Position numbers and translations under genes: made by a program
Assembly: GCF_010672525.1 (NCBI RefSeq)
Contig: NZ_JAAHGH010000068.1
Span: forward strand, 1-40,883
Length of the DNA stretch: 40,883 bases
Direction of reading: 5' to 3'
Source of the DNA: Okeania sp. SIO2B3
Lineage (GTDB): Bacteria > Cyanobacteriota > Cyanobacteriia > Cyanobacteriales > Microcoleaceae
In this document: piece by piece, positions 1 through 8,712 of the stretch
Position numbering within the stretch: the stretch's first letter is position 1
Layout of the letters: each line of letters starts with the position of its first letter
Notes under the pieces: model-generated
Databases searched by the model: none
What the model was told of the DNA's origin: nothing
The model's input: only the letters and a program-made list of their open reading frames with translations

Positions 1-93
1 ACAAACGGGAAAATTTACCAACTTAGTTCACTCTCGAACCATAGCTTTTACTCTCAGGAGATTATTTCCATTGTTAAAAAAAAATTGTGTTGA

Positions 94-708
94 TTAGTTT
101 TCAGTTTTTACGTTGTAAAGTAATGCTAAATTGCTAAGGCCGAGAGCATAATGGGGATGGTCAACCCCGAAAGCTTTCTCCTTAATAATTAAAGCACGTT
201 GCAAAAGGGGCTCGGCTTCATCATACTTTCCTTGCTTGCGGTAGAGTTCTCCCAAGTTATTGAGGCTTTCTTCCAAATGGGGATGGTCATCTCTCAAGAT
301 TTTCTCTCTGATGGCTAAGGAGCGTTGCAAAAGAGGTTCGGCTTCATCATACTTTCCTTGGTAGTATTTCTTTCGACCTAAAAAACTGAGAACCATTGCA
401 GCAGCAGCGCTTTCAGGAGCTAGTTTGGGTATCCCTATCAATAATCCGTAGTAGAGGCCAATGATTACTACTACCCAGATAAAAGGAGAGATACGTTGGG
501 CTTTGTTTTTGTCTTTCTCCTGTTGCGACAACCGATCTGGTTGCTGGAAAATTCGCTCTACATCAACTTCCCCAGACTGTTGCGCTACCACAGGAGGTTG
601 AATTTCCCCCACCACTGGTTTAACCATCCCCACAGTTAACCCACAGATACCAATAAATGTTGCTCTCCACACCAGAGAATATCTAACTATTGCCCTCATT
701 ACATTCAC
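94..708 (-). CDS. TPR-repeat protein with N-terminal membrane segments
   Basis: A 204-residue protein. The first 35 residues hold a hydrophobic stretch that could be a signal anchor. Residues about 74-93 (start SPFIWVVVIIGLYYG) form a clear membrane segment. From about residue 110 there are two kinesin-light-chain-type tetratricopeptide repeats, each with the pattern Q-G-K-Y-D-E-A-E-P-L-L-Q-R followed by DHPH. Such repeats normally mediate protein-protein contacts, and many cyanobacterial proteins carry long arrays of them; with only two full units and the start of a third this is a short member. The TPR part should lie on one face of the membrane. The partner and function are unknown. The upstream spacer holds an 89-bp MITE-like element. 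Confidence 0.75.
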   Translation of the reverse strand: MNVMRAIVRYSLVWRATFIGICGLTVGMVKPVVGEIQPPVVAQQSGEVDVERIFQQPDRLSQQEKDKNKAQRISPFIWVVVIIGLYYGLLIGIPKLAPESAAAAMVLSFLGRKKYYQGKYDEAEPLLQRSLAIREKILRDDHPHLEESLNNLGELYRKQGKYDEAEPLLQRALIIKEKAFGVDHPHYALGLSNLALLYNVKTEN

Positions 709-793
709 TCTTAAACTTGCTTCTATTCAATTATATTTCTTGACAATCAAGCACTTATGCAGTTTCTCAAAGCAATAGTTTAATAGCAAATAT

Positions 794-882
794 AGGACTT
801 ACGCAGATACGCTATATATAGCGCTCAAAACTATTGTCCAACAGTTACTTTACTCTATAAATAGTGCCTTTGCGTAAGTCCT
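794..882. mobile_element. MITE-like 89-bp element, copy A
   Basis: Non-coding element bounded by inverted repeats AGGACTTACGCA and TGCGTAAGTCCT (12 of 12 paired). The centre holds CGCTATATATAGCG, itself a palindrome. A closely similar 89-bp copy lies at 16273-16361, and a third of exactly the same length with a different centre at 2806-2894. No transposase gene for it is in the window. The terminal inverted repeats and fixed length suggest a miniature inverted-repeat transposable element. Confidence 0.65.
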
Positions 883-952
883 GAAATAAATAAATCCTTG
901 TAGAGATATTCCATGGAACACCCCTACATTCTTTATATTCAGTTCCGTAACA

Positions 953-990
953 GTTTTAACCAGAGGTAATTATCCATTATCAATTAATGA
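953..990. repeat. Gene-end repeat, copy downstream of porin
   Basis: The segment GTTTTAACCAGAGGTAATTA followed by TCCATTATCAATTAATGAAC recurs almost unchanged at about 3162-3199. Both copies lie just after the stop codon of a minus-strand gene (the porin here, the ABC binding protein there). It belongs with the GGTTTAAAGCC/AGAGG repeat family described in the findings. Confidence 0.5.
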
Positions 991-1007
991 ACTTCTTCTT
1001 TCTTTTC

Positions 1008-2681
1008 CTAAAACAAAAAAATCATCCGAATAATTCCCACAGTAATAGTTTCATTATCCTCATCATGTTCGGGATTAATAACTACTAAAACTCCCGGATT
1101 AATTGAAATATTGTCATTAATTTGATAGCGATAAAAACTCTCCAAATGCCAAGCTGTATCATCATCATCTGGACCATTATCAGTATCAGTTACTTTAGGT
1201 GGATTTCCAACTACAAAACCAAGCAAACTTCCCTGTTTACCTAAGTCAGTAAATCCGAAAGTAACCGCCCAATTAAAAATAGTTGCTTCATCTCCTTCCT
1301 TAACCATACCAACAGATTTTTCAGCATCAGCAAAACTCCATCCAGTCCAACCGGAAACTGTGAAATTATTCAAAGCACGCCAACTTCCTTGAATACCTAA
1401 ATGATCTGCAGAAGTAGGAACTAAATTACCAAATGGTGCATTTGCTCTTCTACTACCTGTTGCTGCTGAGACAAATAACTTCCTTTTTGGATAGTAAGAA
1501 CGTACATAAGTAACGCCAAAACGGAGGCGATCGCTTGGTCGAATATCTAGTTGTGCTAAACCTGCATTACTACCATTAAAAAATCCATTACTCTCTGTTG
1601 GATTTTCTGGATCTCTTGCTAAATATCCTAATGATAAAGTTACCGATTTATTAATATTATAAACAACTGTTACTCCAGCACCTCGTGCCCCTTGAGCATA
1701 GATAGGATTGAAGCGTCCAAACCTAGAAATTGCCCCTGATATTCTATTTGCAAAAAGTCTGTTGAAGTTATCAGAAACATTCATATTAAATCTACCGCCA
1801 ATAGCGTCAACATGAACTCTAAATTTTTTCCCTATTGGAAAGCGATAGAATAATTTACCAATATCAACAGTATTATTAGTATTTCTTTGAAATGCTAAAC
1901 GAGTCATATTTGTTCCAGTTATTGGTACTCCATAGGCAACAGTATCCAGAGCATCTAAACGAGTTCTAAATAAGTCTCGTCCTGTAAAGCTAGTATTAAA
2001 ATTCAAACTTACTCGATTATTTAAAACGGTATTATCTTCTAAACTACCACCGCCAGCTTTCTCTTCTCCAAAGACATTACTAATAGCAAATACAATTTCT
2101 CCACCTAGTTTAGTTGTGGTAGAAAACTGATTTGCTTCTAGTTCTGTAGTCCGTGCTTCTAGAGCATCTATTCTGCCTTTAATTTCTGCAAGTTCGACAG
2201 CAAAATCTTCTTGTAAACGTTGTAAAACTTCTAAATCATCTTTAGTTACTAAGTCTGCTGTAGAGGCAGCAATTAATTCGGTAATTCTGTCTAAACAAGC
2301 ATTTAAACCTGCGGCAAATTCATAGCGAGTCATAGGACGATTACCACGATAACTACCGTCGGGATAACCAACAATACAACCGTAACGTTCTACTAATGAT
2401 TGTAATGCTTGAAATGCCCAATCTGTGGGTTGAACATCGGATAATTGAGAGACAGAAGTAACTTGACCCATTGAGTCTGTATTTTGCTCAAGTTGATTTG
2501 GTTTAACAATAATTGCATCTTCAGAAACTGGAGTTATATTTGGTTTTGATGATTCTTTTTCTAATGTTTTTCTTTCAGAATTTATTTGTGTATATTTAAT
2601 TTCATTTGCTTGAGTTACAGCACAAAATATTACGGTTTTATAGAAGATTAATAAAAGACAATTAAACAAAATTTTTGACAT
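1008..2681 (-). CDS. SLH-domain OprB-type outer-membrane porin (iron-uptake porin family)
   Basis: A 557-residue outer-membrane protein. It starts with a hydrophobic signal sequence (about residues 1-25) and a polar linker. An S-layer-homology domain follows (about 78-140: DVQPTDWAFQAL, GYPDGSYRGNRPMTRYEFA), which in cyanobacteria anchors porins to the peptidoglycan-linked polymer. A short coiled coil comes next (about 145-185: EIKGRIDALEARTTELEAN). The rest (about 190-557) is an OprB/carbohydrate-selective-porin-type beta barrel ending in aromatic phenylalanine, as usual for outer-membrane barrels. Cyanobacterial members (SomA/SomB type) are general porins for small solutes and inorganic ions, and many are annotated as iron-uptake porins; which solute this one passes cannot be told from sequence. 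Confidence 0.9.
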   Translation of the reverse strand: MSKILFNCLLLIFYKTVIFCAVTQANEIKYTQINSERKTLEKESSKPNITPVSEDAIIVKPNQLEQNTDSMGQVTSVSQLSDVQPTDWAFQALQSLVERYGCIVGYPDGSYRGNRPMTRYEFAAGLNACLDRITELIAASTADLVTKDDLEVLQRLQEDFAVELAEIKGRIDALEARTTELEANQFSTTTKLGGEIVFAISNVFGEEKAGGGSLEDNTVLNNRVSLNFNTSFTGRDLFRTRLDALDTVAYGVPITGTNMTRLAFQRNTNNTVDIGKLFYRFPIGKKFRVHVDAIGGRFNMNVSDNFNRLFANRISGAISRFGRFNPIYAQGARGAGVTVVYNINKSVTLSLGYLARDPENPTESNGFFNGSNAGLAQLDIRPSDRLRFGVTYVRSYYPKRKLFVSAATGSRRANAPFGNLVPTSADHLGIQGSWRALNNFTVSGWTGWSFADAEKSVGMVKEGDEATIFNWAVTFGFTDLGKQGSLLGFVVGNPPKVTDTDNGPDDDDTAWHLESFYRYQINDNISINPGVLVVINPEHDEDNETITVGIIRMIFLF

Positions 2682-2805
2682 ATTTAACTCCTAAAAAAAA
2701 TTGATTTTATTAAAAATAGAACTCTAAAATAAATGCTACTAATAATTCCTATATCACTACGGCAATGGGGAGTGTAATTACCAAAACCCTAGAGTAAACT
2801 GTATC

Positions 2806-2894
2806 AGGACTTACGCAAATCAACCTTTAACCCAGGATTTGTAGGGGCGAATGGCATTCGCCCTCGCTATATGTAGAGTCTCTGCATAAGTCCT
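2806..2894. mobile_element. MITE-like 89-bp element, copy C (different centre)
   Basis: Same terminal sequences as copies A and B (AGGACTTACGCA at the left, TGCATAAGTCCT at the right, one mismatch) and the same 89-bp length, but the centre carries another palindrome, GGGCGAATGGCATTCGCCC. That palindrome also occurs near 13316 and, with a change, near 8820. The element therefore looks like a chimera of two repeat families. Confidence 0.55.
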
Positions 2895-3043
2895 GTGTAT
2901 GATTAATTTTTATCCGTTAAAATAGAATTTATTTCCTCGCCAATAAATAAAGTTCTTGGTTTGCTATATATAGCATTTTAGGGAACAGATTAACTAGGGA
3001 ATATATCTCATTGATCAGAGAAACTCTATATCTATTATTACAA

Positions 3044-3094
3044 TTAACAATTAATAATTAATAATTAATAATTAATAATTAATAATTAAATAAT
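3044..3094. repeat. Heptamer tract (ATTAATA)n
   Basis: At least six near-perfect ATTAATA units in a row. A shorter tract of the same unit lies at 4266-4293, on the other side of the ABC binding-protein gene, so the gene is bracketed by the same heptamer. Confidence 0.75.
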
Positions 3095-3243
3095 TCTGGT
3101 TTAAAGCCGACCCTTTTAAGGGAAAAAAAAATAATATTTCCTTATTCTCAATCCTCTCGGTTTTAACCAGAGGTAATTATCCATTATCCATTAATGAACA
3201 CCCAATTAGTTTCTTCAGCGATTAATAAATTATGTCATATTTA

Positions 3244-4260
3244 TCATCCATAATAAAATTTATCATCGGGCAAACTGCCACCAAAAAGTTTAGGATTTTG
3301 CTCCAATAAACGAGAATACCAAAACTCTAAATCCTCTTTTGCATCTTTCGCACTCACCATTTCTAATGGCGTATATCCCAGAGATTTTTTAATAACAGGA
3401 GCTTTCAAACCTAGATATTTTGCTCCCAAAGCAGCAGCATCATCAGGATTTTTTTGAGACCAATTTACAGCCTCAACTAATCCATTTTGAATAATCTGAA
3501 TTATATCGGGATATTTATCGATTAAAGAAGTTAAAGCTAAAGTTCCTGCCTGGGGAAAACGAGGCGCTCTACCTGTCACTTTTCCCCATTCTTCTTGTAA
3601 ATTAATTGCCAGTTTTATATCTAATCCTTGTTGTTGACCGCGAAGTTCAGCACCAGTACCCGCAGGTTCAGATAAAAGAGCTGCATCACCACGACCAGCT
3701 AATAATAATTGCACTGCTTGAGCAAAGTCTGTGGTGTATTGAATTTTTAAATCTTTCTCTGGGTCTAATCCATTTTCTTTGGCTAAATAAAAGAATAATT
3801 GAGCAGGCAAACCGCCCCGGAAAGCTATTAGTAATGTTTTGTTTTTTAAATCTTCAAAACTGCGGATATTTTGGCTAGACCAAATATTTAACACTCCCCA
3901 AACCAGTACATTAAGTAATTTTATCGGAACTTTTCTTTGATATAGATTTGCTGCGAGGGATGTGGGAGTTGCTGATACTTGTAGCTTTCCTGAAACAGCA
4001 TCTGCTCGGAGTTGGTCGTGAGTTTTCCAAATACGGAAGTCTACTGTTTCTACTAAGTTTTTAATTGAACTTTGTTCTGCTAAATAGGCTAGCAGAATTG
4101 TAATCATAATTGGAGAGCCACCAATGGCTAAGTTTGCCAGTTTTTCCTGAGACTGAGCGATAATTTTTTCTGCTTTTCCCTCAGATAAATTAGTAGTAAA
4201 TGTTAAACCAGTAGTAGCTAATATTAATTGTAAAAATTGACGACGTTTTTGATTAAGCAT
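3244..4260 (-). CDS. ABC transporter substrate-binding protein, NitT/TauT (NMT1/SsuA-like) type
   Basis: A 338-residue periplasmic binding protein. The N terminus KRRQFLQL followed by a hydrophobic run is a twin-arginine-like export signal; mature protein probably begins near residue 30. The body has the NMT1/THI5-like fold pattern: LANLAIGGSPIMITILLAYLA near the start, FEDLKNKTLLIAFRGGLPAQ in the middle, and a lobe containing RGDAALLSEPAG. Relatives bind nitrate, sulfonates, taurine or pyrimidine precursors; the ligand cannot be read here. The ATPase gene lies upstream on the same strand after a 281-bp gap, and the permease lies 3.6 kb further upstream beyond chrA. Together the three would make one importer. 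Confidence 0.85.
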   Translation of the reverse strand: MLNQKRRQFLQLILATTGLTFTTNLSEGKAEKIIAQSQEKLANLAIGGSPIMITILLAYLAEQSSIKNLVETVDFRIWKTHDQLRADAVSGKLQVSATPTSLAANLYQRKVPIKLLNVLVWGVLNIWSSQNIRSFEDLKNKTLLIAFRGGLPAQLFFYLAKENGLDPEKDLKIQYTTDFAQAVQLLLAGRGDAALLSEPAGTGAELRGQQQGLDIKLAINLQEEWGKVTGRAPRFPQAGTLALTSLIDKYPDIIQIIQNGLVEAVNWSQKNPDDAAALGAKYLGLKAPVIKKSLGYTPLEMVSAKDAKEDLEFWYSRLLEQNPKLFGGSLPDDKFYYG

Positions 4261-4265
4261 TCTTA

Positions 4266-4335
4266 AATAATTAATAATTAATAATTAATAATTTCCTCTT
4301 CTTTTCAAGGAGAGGCTTTAAACCTTAATTATTCG
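4266..4335. repeat. ATTAATA heptamers plus AGGCTTTAAACCTTAATTATT repeat
   Basis: Four ATTAATA-type units are followed by AAGGAGAGGCTTTAAACC and TTAATTATTCGGTAA. The second part recurs in inverted orientation at about 35200-35255 and in related form near 5850, 28755 and 37200. It sits directly upstream of the binding-protein start codon, so it may lie in its leader. The function is unknown. Confidence 0.55.
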
Positions 4336-4541
4336 GTAAAATTAGAATCAAAAAAAGTAGACGACTAACGTAAGCAGTCAGCTAGCCTCTTCCAGAGGAA
4401 CTGCGTTAACAACAACAAGAATATCTCCTTCAGGAAAGTGTTTAAATTAATAACTGACTTTAAGAGCAAGGGAGGTCACTTTTGTAGTAAGACAATTAAT
4501 TTTGCTCCTAAACTAAAAGCAATAGCTGATAACTGAAATGA

Positions 4542-5291
4542 CTAACTTTTAGAACCAACAAATAATCCAGTTGATAGTCGGAAACAAGTGGCTACTTCTG
4601 GAATCATCAAAAGTTGAGAAAGTGTTTTGTAAATGTATGCTTCATCTCTTGCTGTTGACGGTCTATCGGGTTGCCACTCATAGACAATATTACTGGGAGA
4701 GGGTGATAAAATAATCAAGTTGTCTGCTACTAAGACTGCTTCTGCTAAGTCATGGGAAACTAAAATAGCTGCCATATTACGTTCGCTCAATAACTTTAAC
4801 AATAGCCTCTGAAAATCGCGTTTTCTACCAATATCTAAAGCACTAAAAGGCTCATCTAACAAAAGTAGATCGGGTTCCACTGCTAATGCTCTCCCCAAAG
4901 CAACTCGCTGCTGCATTCCACCACTAAGTTGATGTGGGTATTGGTTAGCTGCTTTATTAATACCTAATTGTTGAGCTAGAGCGATCGCTATTTTTTGACG
5001 TTGTTTTTTAGTTATTCTTTTTGCTTTTAAACCAAAAGCAATATTTTCTAAAGTAGTAAACCAGGGAAGTAGTCTTGCTTCTTGGAAAACATAACTTGTC
5101 TGTACAAATTGATTTTTTACCTTACCTGAAGTTGGTTTAATTATGCCTGCTATGATTTGTAAAAGAGTAGTTTTTCCGCAACCAGAAGGTCCTGTTAAGC
5201 ATAAAATTTTACCTGGTTTTAGGTGAATATTAATATTATTAAGTACCGTGAGGTTACTGTATTTATGGTGAATGTTTTCTAAGACAATCAT
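4542..5291 (-). CDS. ABC transporter ATP-binding protein, NitT/TauT (SsuB/TauB-like) type
   Basis: A 249-residue ATPase with a full motif set: Walker A GPSGCGKT (34-41), Q-loop glutamine about 70 (YVFQEARLLPWFTTLENIAF), signature LSGGMQQR (122-129), Walker B LLLLDEPFSALD (about 142-153) and H-loop histidine 180 (VSHD). The sequence around the Q-loop is typical of the nitrate/sulfonate/taurine importers. It should power the importer formed with the binding protein at 3244-4260 and the permease at 7900-8712. A heptamer tract begins ten bases upstream of its start codon. Confidence 0.92.
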   Translation of the reverse strand: MIVLENIHHKYSNLTVLNNINIHLKPGKILCLTGPSGCGKTTLLQIIAGIIKPTSGKVKNQFVQTSYVFQEARLLPWFTTLENIAFGLKAKRITKKQRQKIAIALAQQLGINKAANQYPHQLSGGMQQRVALGRALAVEPDLLLLDEPFSALDIGRKRDFQRLLLKLLSERNMAAILVSHDLAEAVLVADNLIILSPSPSNIVYEWQPDRPSTARDEAYIYKTLSQLLMIPEVATCFRLSTGLFVGSKS

Positions 5292-6147
5292 ATTAGCTTG
5301 AAGAAGGCAGAAGGCAGGAGGCAGAAGGCAGGAGGCAGAAGGGAAAATTGTATGGGGATTCTAACCCCAAATAATTTTAAGCACCGTTTAGACGGTGGGG
5401 TATTAAGCCTATAAGGGAAAAGATAATTACTAACTATAGGAATAATTTTTAAATCTTGGTTTAGTGGTATTTTGGATGCTTATTTATTAAATTTCTAGAT
5501 TTTATTTTGTAATGAATTATTTTTTTAGCTCCTAATATAATGGCGCTTAGTATCATAAGTAATAGGTTTTACTCTGTCAAAAGACAAGCCGTCAAAGTTC
5601 CTCTCTTCCTGTCGCTTAGTTGATTTAGAAGCTCTTAACATTTATTTTAATATTTCCAAAAAATTACTTGACTTATGCAAATAAATATATAATTCTTACT
5701 ACTAATCACACTGAAAAAAATATCGATAAATGTACTATAGACATTCTGAAAATAGCTATGTTCAATAATTAATTATTAATAATTAATTATTACTTTCCCT
5801 AGAAAAGAAGAGGATTGACTCAAAGGTTTTTTTCTTGTTTCTCCTTTAAAGCAGAGGCTTTAAACCTTAATTTTTCAGTAAGTAAATTATTTGGCACAAA
5901 TCAAACAAGTTGTAAGAGAAAATAACTCTGAAAATATCCAGCTAAAAACCCCTTGGTTAACTGATAAAATAATTTATTAATTAGTTTAAAATTACGGTAA
6001 TTAATTGCAAAATTTACTCCTTAAAATATAAAAATCAAATATATTATAAATTAATGCTCCTTAAAAAATAATTATAATAGGGATTCAACTATTTTAAGAG
6101 ATGTTTATATAGTAATTACTTAGAAAATTAGTTAAGGATAAAAGTCA
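5292..6147. other. Gene-less spacer between ABC ATPase and chrA
   Basis: 856 bp without a credible gene. Contents: a GAAGGCA/GGAGGCA heptamer tract at about 5301-5343; two hairpins close together, TGGGGATTCTAACCCCA (5353-5369) and CACCGTTTAGACGGTG (5382-5397), which resemble the end structures of IS200/IS605-type elements; and a copy of the CTTTAAACCTTAAT repeat at about 5790-5880 preceded by AGAGGATTGACTCAAAGG, a string also found near 37160. The promoters of the divergent ATPase and chrA genes must be here. Confidence 0.55.
5301..5343. repeat. Heptamer tract (GAAGGCA/GGAGGCA)n
   Basis: Alternating GAAGGCA and GGAGGCA units with strict 7-bp period, ten bases upstream of the ABC ATPase start. 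It is a short tandemly repeated repetitive (STRR) sequence of the kind known from filamentous cyanobacteria. Confidence 0.75.
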
Positions 6148-7341
6148 TTGATTAGCAAAGAAAAATTGCAACGACTCCTCGAACTAGCAAGTGTTTTTCT
6201 CAAAGTAGGTAGTATCGGTTTTGGTGGTATGCCAGCCATTATTGCTATGATTAAATCTGAAGTTACTGATAAGCGAAAATGGCTTACTCAAGACCAATTT
6301 ATCGACTTTTTTGGTGCTACCAACCTGCTCCCTGGACCAAATACTGTGGAAATTGCTACTCATGTTGGTTATTTGCAAAGTGGATGGTGGGGATTTGCTA
6401 TTGCTGGTCTTTGTTTAGTTTTCCCATCAGCTCTAATTGCAATTGCTTTGGCTATCCTCTACAATCAATTCGGCTCACTTCCTGAAGTTACACCTTTTCT
6501 AGATGGGATTAAACCAGTTGTTCTATCTCTAATTTTACTGCCTGTCTATAAGTTGGGCAAAACAGCAATAAAACACTGGAGTTTGGCAGTAATTGTCATC
6601 TTTGTGATACCAGCATCAATCTTGGGATTAAATAACATAATTGTTATTCTTCTTGGGGGATTTTTGGGTATGTTTTGGCTTCATTTTTATCGGGAATTTA
6701 CCACTGAAACTCCGGCAAATATACCTTCGGAAAATACTAGAATTCGATTACCAAAAACACTGATAATCTTATTGATACTCCTGGGAGTATTTTTATTAAT
6801 TGATATCCTGACAACATCCGAGATTTCTCTATGGAAACTCAGTAGTTTTTGCCTGAAGGTAGGCAGTTTATTATATGGCAGTGGTTATGTATTAATTGCC
6901 TTCCTACAAGATTTAGTAGATCAGTTTCATTGGTTAACTCAGCAACAATTGTTGGATGCTATTGCTATCGGACAAATTACACCAGGTCCTTTGATTTCCA
7001 GCGTCACTTTTATCGGCTATTTATTATTAGGATTACCAGGGGCAATAGTAGGGACTATTTCAATTTTATTACCTGCATTTTTGTTTAGTGCTGCACTCAA
7101 TTCTTTGGTGCCACAAATGCGTAATTTTCGCTGGACTTGTGAATTACTTGATGCGATTAATGTTACTTCTATTGCTTTAATGGCATCTGCTTTTCTGACA
7201 TTATCTAGATCGACACTTATTAATTGGCAAACATTGTTGATTGCTCTATGTGCTTGTCTGATAAATTTTCGTTGGAAGGTAAATATTATTTTGATGATTT
7301 TTGTAGGTGCTATTTCTGGTTGGATACTATTCAGATTTTAA
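6148..7341 (+). CDS. chrA: ChrA-type chromate transporter (CHR family)
   Basis: A 397-residue polytopic membrane protein of the long CHR family, with two homologous halves. The first half has FGGMPAIIAMIKSEV, WLTQDQFIDFFG and LLPGPNTVEIATHVGY. The second half repeats the pattern with GSGYVLIAFLQDLV, WLTQQQLLDAIAIGQ and TPGPLISSVTFIGY. The start is TTG at 6148, preceded by AAGGA at 6134-6138 with good spacing. CHR proteins export chromate; cyanobacterial relatives (SrpC of Synechococcus plasmid pANL) are sulfur-regulated, so a link to the neighbouring sulfonate-like ABC genes is plausible but unproven. The gene lies between the ABC ATPase and permease genes in the opposite direction. Its 3' end is duplicated downstream. 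Confidence 0.9.
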   Translation: MISKEKLQRLLELASVFLKVGSIGFGGMPAIIAMIKSEVTDKRKWLTQDQFIDFFGATNLLPGPNTVEIATHVGYLQSGWWGFAIAGLCLVFPSALIAIALAILYNQFGSLPEVTPFLDGIKPVVLSLILLPVYKLGKTAIKHWSLAVIVIFVIPASILGLNNIIVILLGGFLGMFWLHFYREFTTETPANIPSENTRIRLPKTLIILLILLGVFLLIDILTTSEISLWKLSSFCLKVGSLLYGSGYVLIAFLQDLVDQFHWLTQQQLLDAIAIGQITPGPLISSVTFIGYLLLGLPGAIVGTISILLPAFLFSAALNSLVPQMRNFRWTCELLDAINVTSIALMASAFLTLSRSTLINWQTLLIALCACLINFRWKVNIILMIFVGAISGWILFRF

Positions 7342-7517
7342 TTGTTAACTTCAAATAGACAGTACTGCAAAATCTATAAGAATAAAGTAATAATAATAAA
7401 AAAACTCTGAATAAAATTGCCAAAAATAATTCTCTTTAGAAATACTGAAATTATCTTTACTTTTGTTTCTTCCTTCTTTGTTCCCTCCTGTCTCCTGTCT
7501 CCTGACTCCTGACTCCT
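7172..7517 (+). repeat. Tandem duplication unit 1 (chrA 3' end plus trailer)
   Basis: This unit comprises the last 170 bp of chrA, its AT-rich trailer and a CTCCTGT/CTCCTGA heptamer tract (about 7478-7517). It is directly followed by a second copy from 7518 that repeats the coding end, the trailer and the heptamers with a few substitutions and indels. The start-to-start distance is 346 bp. Confidence 0.85.
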
Positions 7518-7687
7518 TTGCTTTAATGGCATCTGCTTTTCTGACATTATCTAGAACGACACTGATTAACTGGCAAACTTTGTCGATCGCTATATGTGCT
7601 TGTCTGATAAATTTTCGTTGGAAGGTAAATATTATTTTGATGATTTTTTTAGGTGCTATTTCTGGTTGGATACTGTTCAGATTTTAA
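7518..7687 (+). pseudogene. Duplicated C-terminal fragment of chrA
   Basis: This encodes a second copy of the last 55 or so residues of ChrA (ALMASAFLTLSRTTLINWQT to the identical terminal GWILFRF), with a handful of changes. It is preceded in frame by the CTCCTGA heptamer tract, so an ORF can be drawn from 7463 that reads the tract as protein, but there is no sign that it is expressed. One last membrane segment alone cannot transport. I take it as a remnant of a tandem duplication. Confidence 0.8.
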
Positions 7688-7899
7688 TTGTTAACTTCAA
7701 ATAGGCAGTACTGCAAAATCTATGAAGAATAAAACTCTGAATAAAATTGCCAAAACAGCTTTTTTGTCAAAAATAATTCTCTTTATAAATACTGAAGTTA
7801 TCTTTACTTTTGTTTCTTCCTTCTTTGTTCCCTCCTGTCTCCTGTCTCTTGACTCCTTCTTCCCTCCTGACTCCTGTCTCCTGTCTCCTGACTCCTTCT
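7688..7899. repeat. Second chrA trailer copy with heptamer tract
   Basis: This is a copy of the chrA trailer (TTGTTAACTTCAAATAG through TCTTTACTTTTGTTTCTTCC) ending in a tract of CTCCTGT/CTCCTGA/CTTC heptamers (about 7831-7898) that runs right up to the stop codon of the ABC permease at 7900. It is convergent with the permease gene. Confidence 0.7.
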
Positions 7900-8712
7900 T
7901 TACTTATTTTTTTCACCATAATTCCAAGGTTCTAAAAATCTACGGATGGGGCGAATAACTAAATATTCAGATATCAAAATTAATACCACTGTTACAACCA
8001 CCCATGCCATTACTTCCGCCGTATCAAGATTAATTCTAGCTAGATTCATTTCTGCACCAATACCTGTTTCTGATGATAATAATTCAGACATTATTGCTAC
8101 TCGCCAAGCCAATCCTAATCCAGATGTTATTGAAGGAAATAAACTTGATAATAAATGTGGATAATATAAGTCTAATAATAAATTTTTGATAGGGATTTTA
8201 AAAGTAAAAGCCATTTCGATTAGCTGTGAATTGATATTTCTCACACCTTCCACAGCACCAATAAAAATAATTGGTAAAGTAGCAACAGCAACGGTAAATA
8301 TTGAAGTAGAATTACCAGTGCCAAACCAAAGTAATGCAATTACAATCCAAGCAATAGGTGGTACTCCTTGCAAAGCAGTAATCAGAGGTCTGACTGCTCG
8401 ACTAATCAAAGGTTTTATACCAGCTATTATTCCGAGCAAACTGCCACTTAATGTTGCTATTGTGAAACCACTAATGGCATTTAAAGTAGTAGTTAAAATA
8501 GCCAAAGTTAATTTATTTGCCGTTGCCAAATTTTTCAGAGCAACTAGAGTTTCTAGGGGAGAAGGTAGAATGATTGAACTATAGTGCATTGCTAGTATTT
8601 GCCATATAGTTATAAATCCTAGAAAACCTATTAATTCAGGTAAAATAACTTGAATTAGTTTGAATATATTTTTATAAAATTTATCGGATTTAATTATCAA
8701 CTTAATCACCAA
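7900..8712 (-). CDS. ABC transporter permease, NitT/TauT (SsuC/TauC-like) type
   Basis: A 270-residue inner-membrane protein with about six membrane segments. The central cytoplasmic loop (about residues 160-190, LIEMAFTFKIPIKNLLLDLY) matches the EAA loop that contacts the ATPase. Just after it SITSGLGLAWRVAIMSELLS is typical of the nitrate/sulfonate/taurine permeases. It is probably the missing membrane subunit for the binding protein and ATPase 3-4 kb downstream on the same strand. The separation by the oppositely oriented chrA makes a single transcript with them unlikely. The stop codon lies next to a heptamer repeat tract. Confidence 0.9.
   Translation of the reverse strand: MVIKLIIKSDKFYKNIFKLIQVILPELIGFLGFITIWQILAMHYSSIILPSPLETLVALKNLATANKLTLAILTTTLNAISGFTIATLSGSLLGIIAGIKPLISRAVRPLITALQGVPPIAWIVIALLWFGTGNSTSIFTVAVATLPIIFIGAVEGVRNINSQLIEMAFTFKIPIKNLLLDLYYPHLLSSLFPSITSGLGLAWRVAIMSELLSSETGIGAEMNLARINLDTAEVMAWVVVTVVLILISEYLVIRPIRRFLEPWNYGEKNK

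Larger units (their letters stand above)
2682..3243. other. Repeat-rich spacer between porin and ABC binding protein
   Basis: No gene was seen. The 562 bp hold an 89-bp MITE-like element (2806-2894), a heptamer tract of ATTAATA units (about 3044-3094), and a copy of the gene-end repeat (about 3162-3199). The porin promoter must lie in the part next to 2681, but no convincing -35/-10 pair stands out in this AT-rich stretch. Confidence 0.6.

Noticed and set aside
7722-7958. A plus-strand frame after the chrA duplication
   Set aside because: It reads the duplicated trailer and heptamer tract and overlaps the end of the ABC permease gene.
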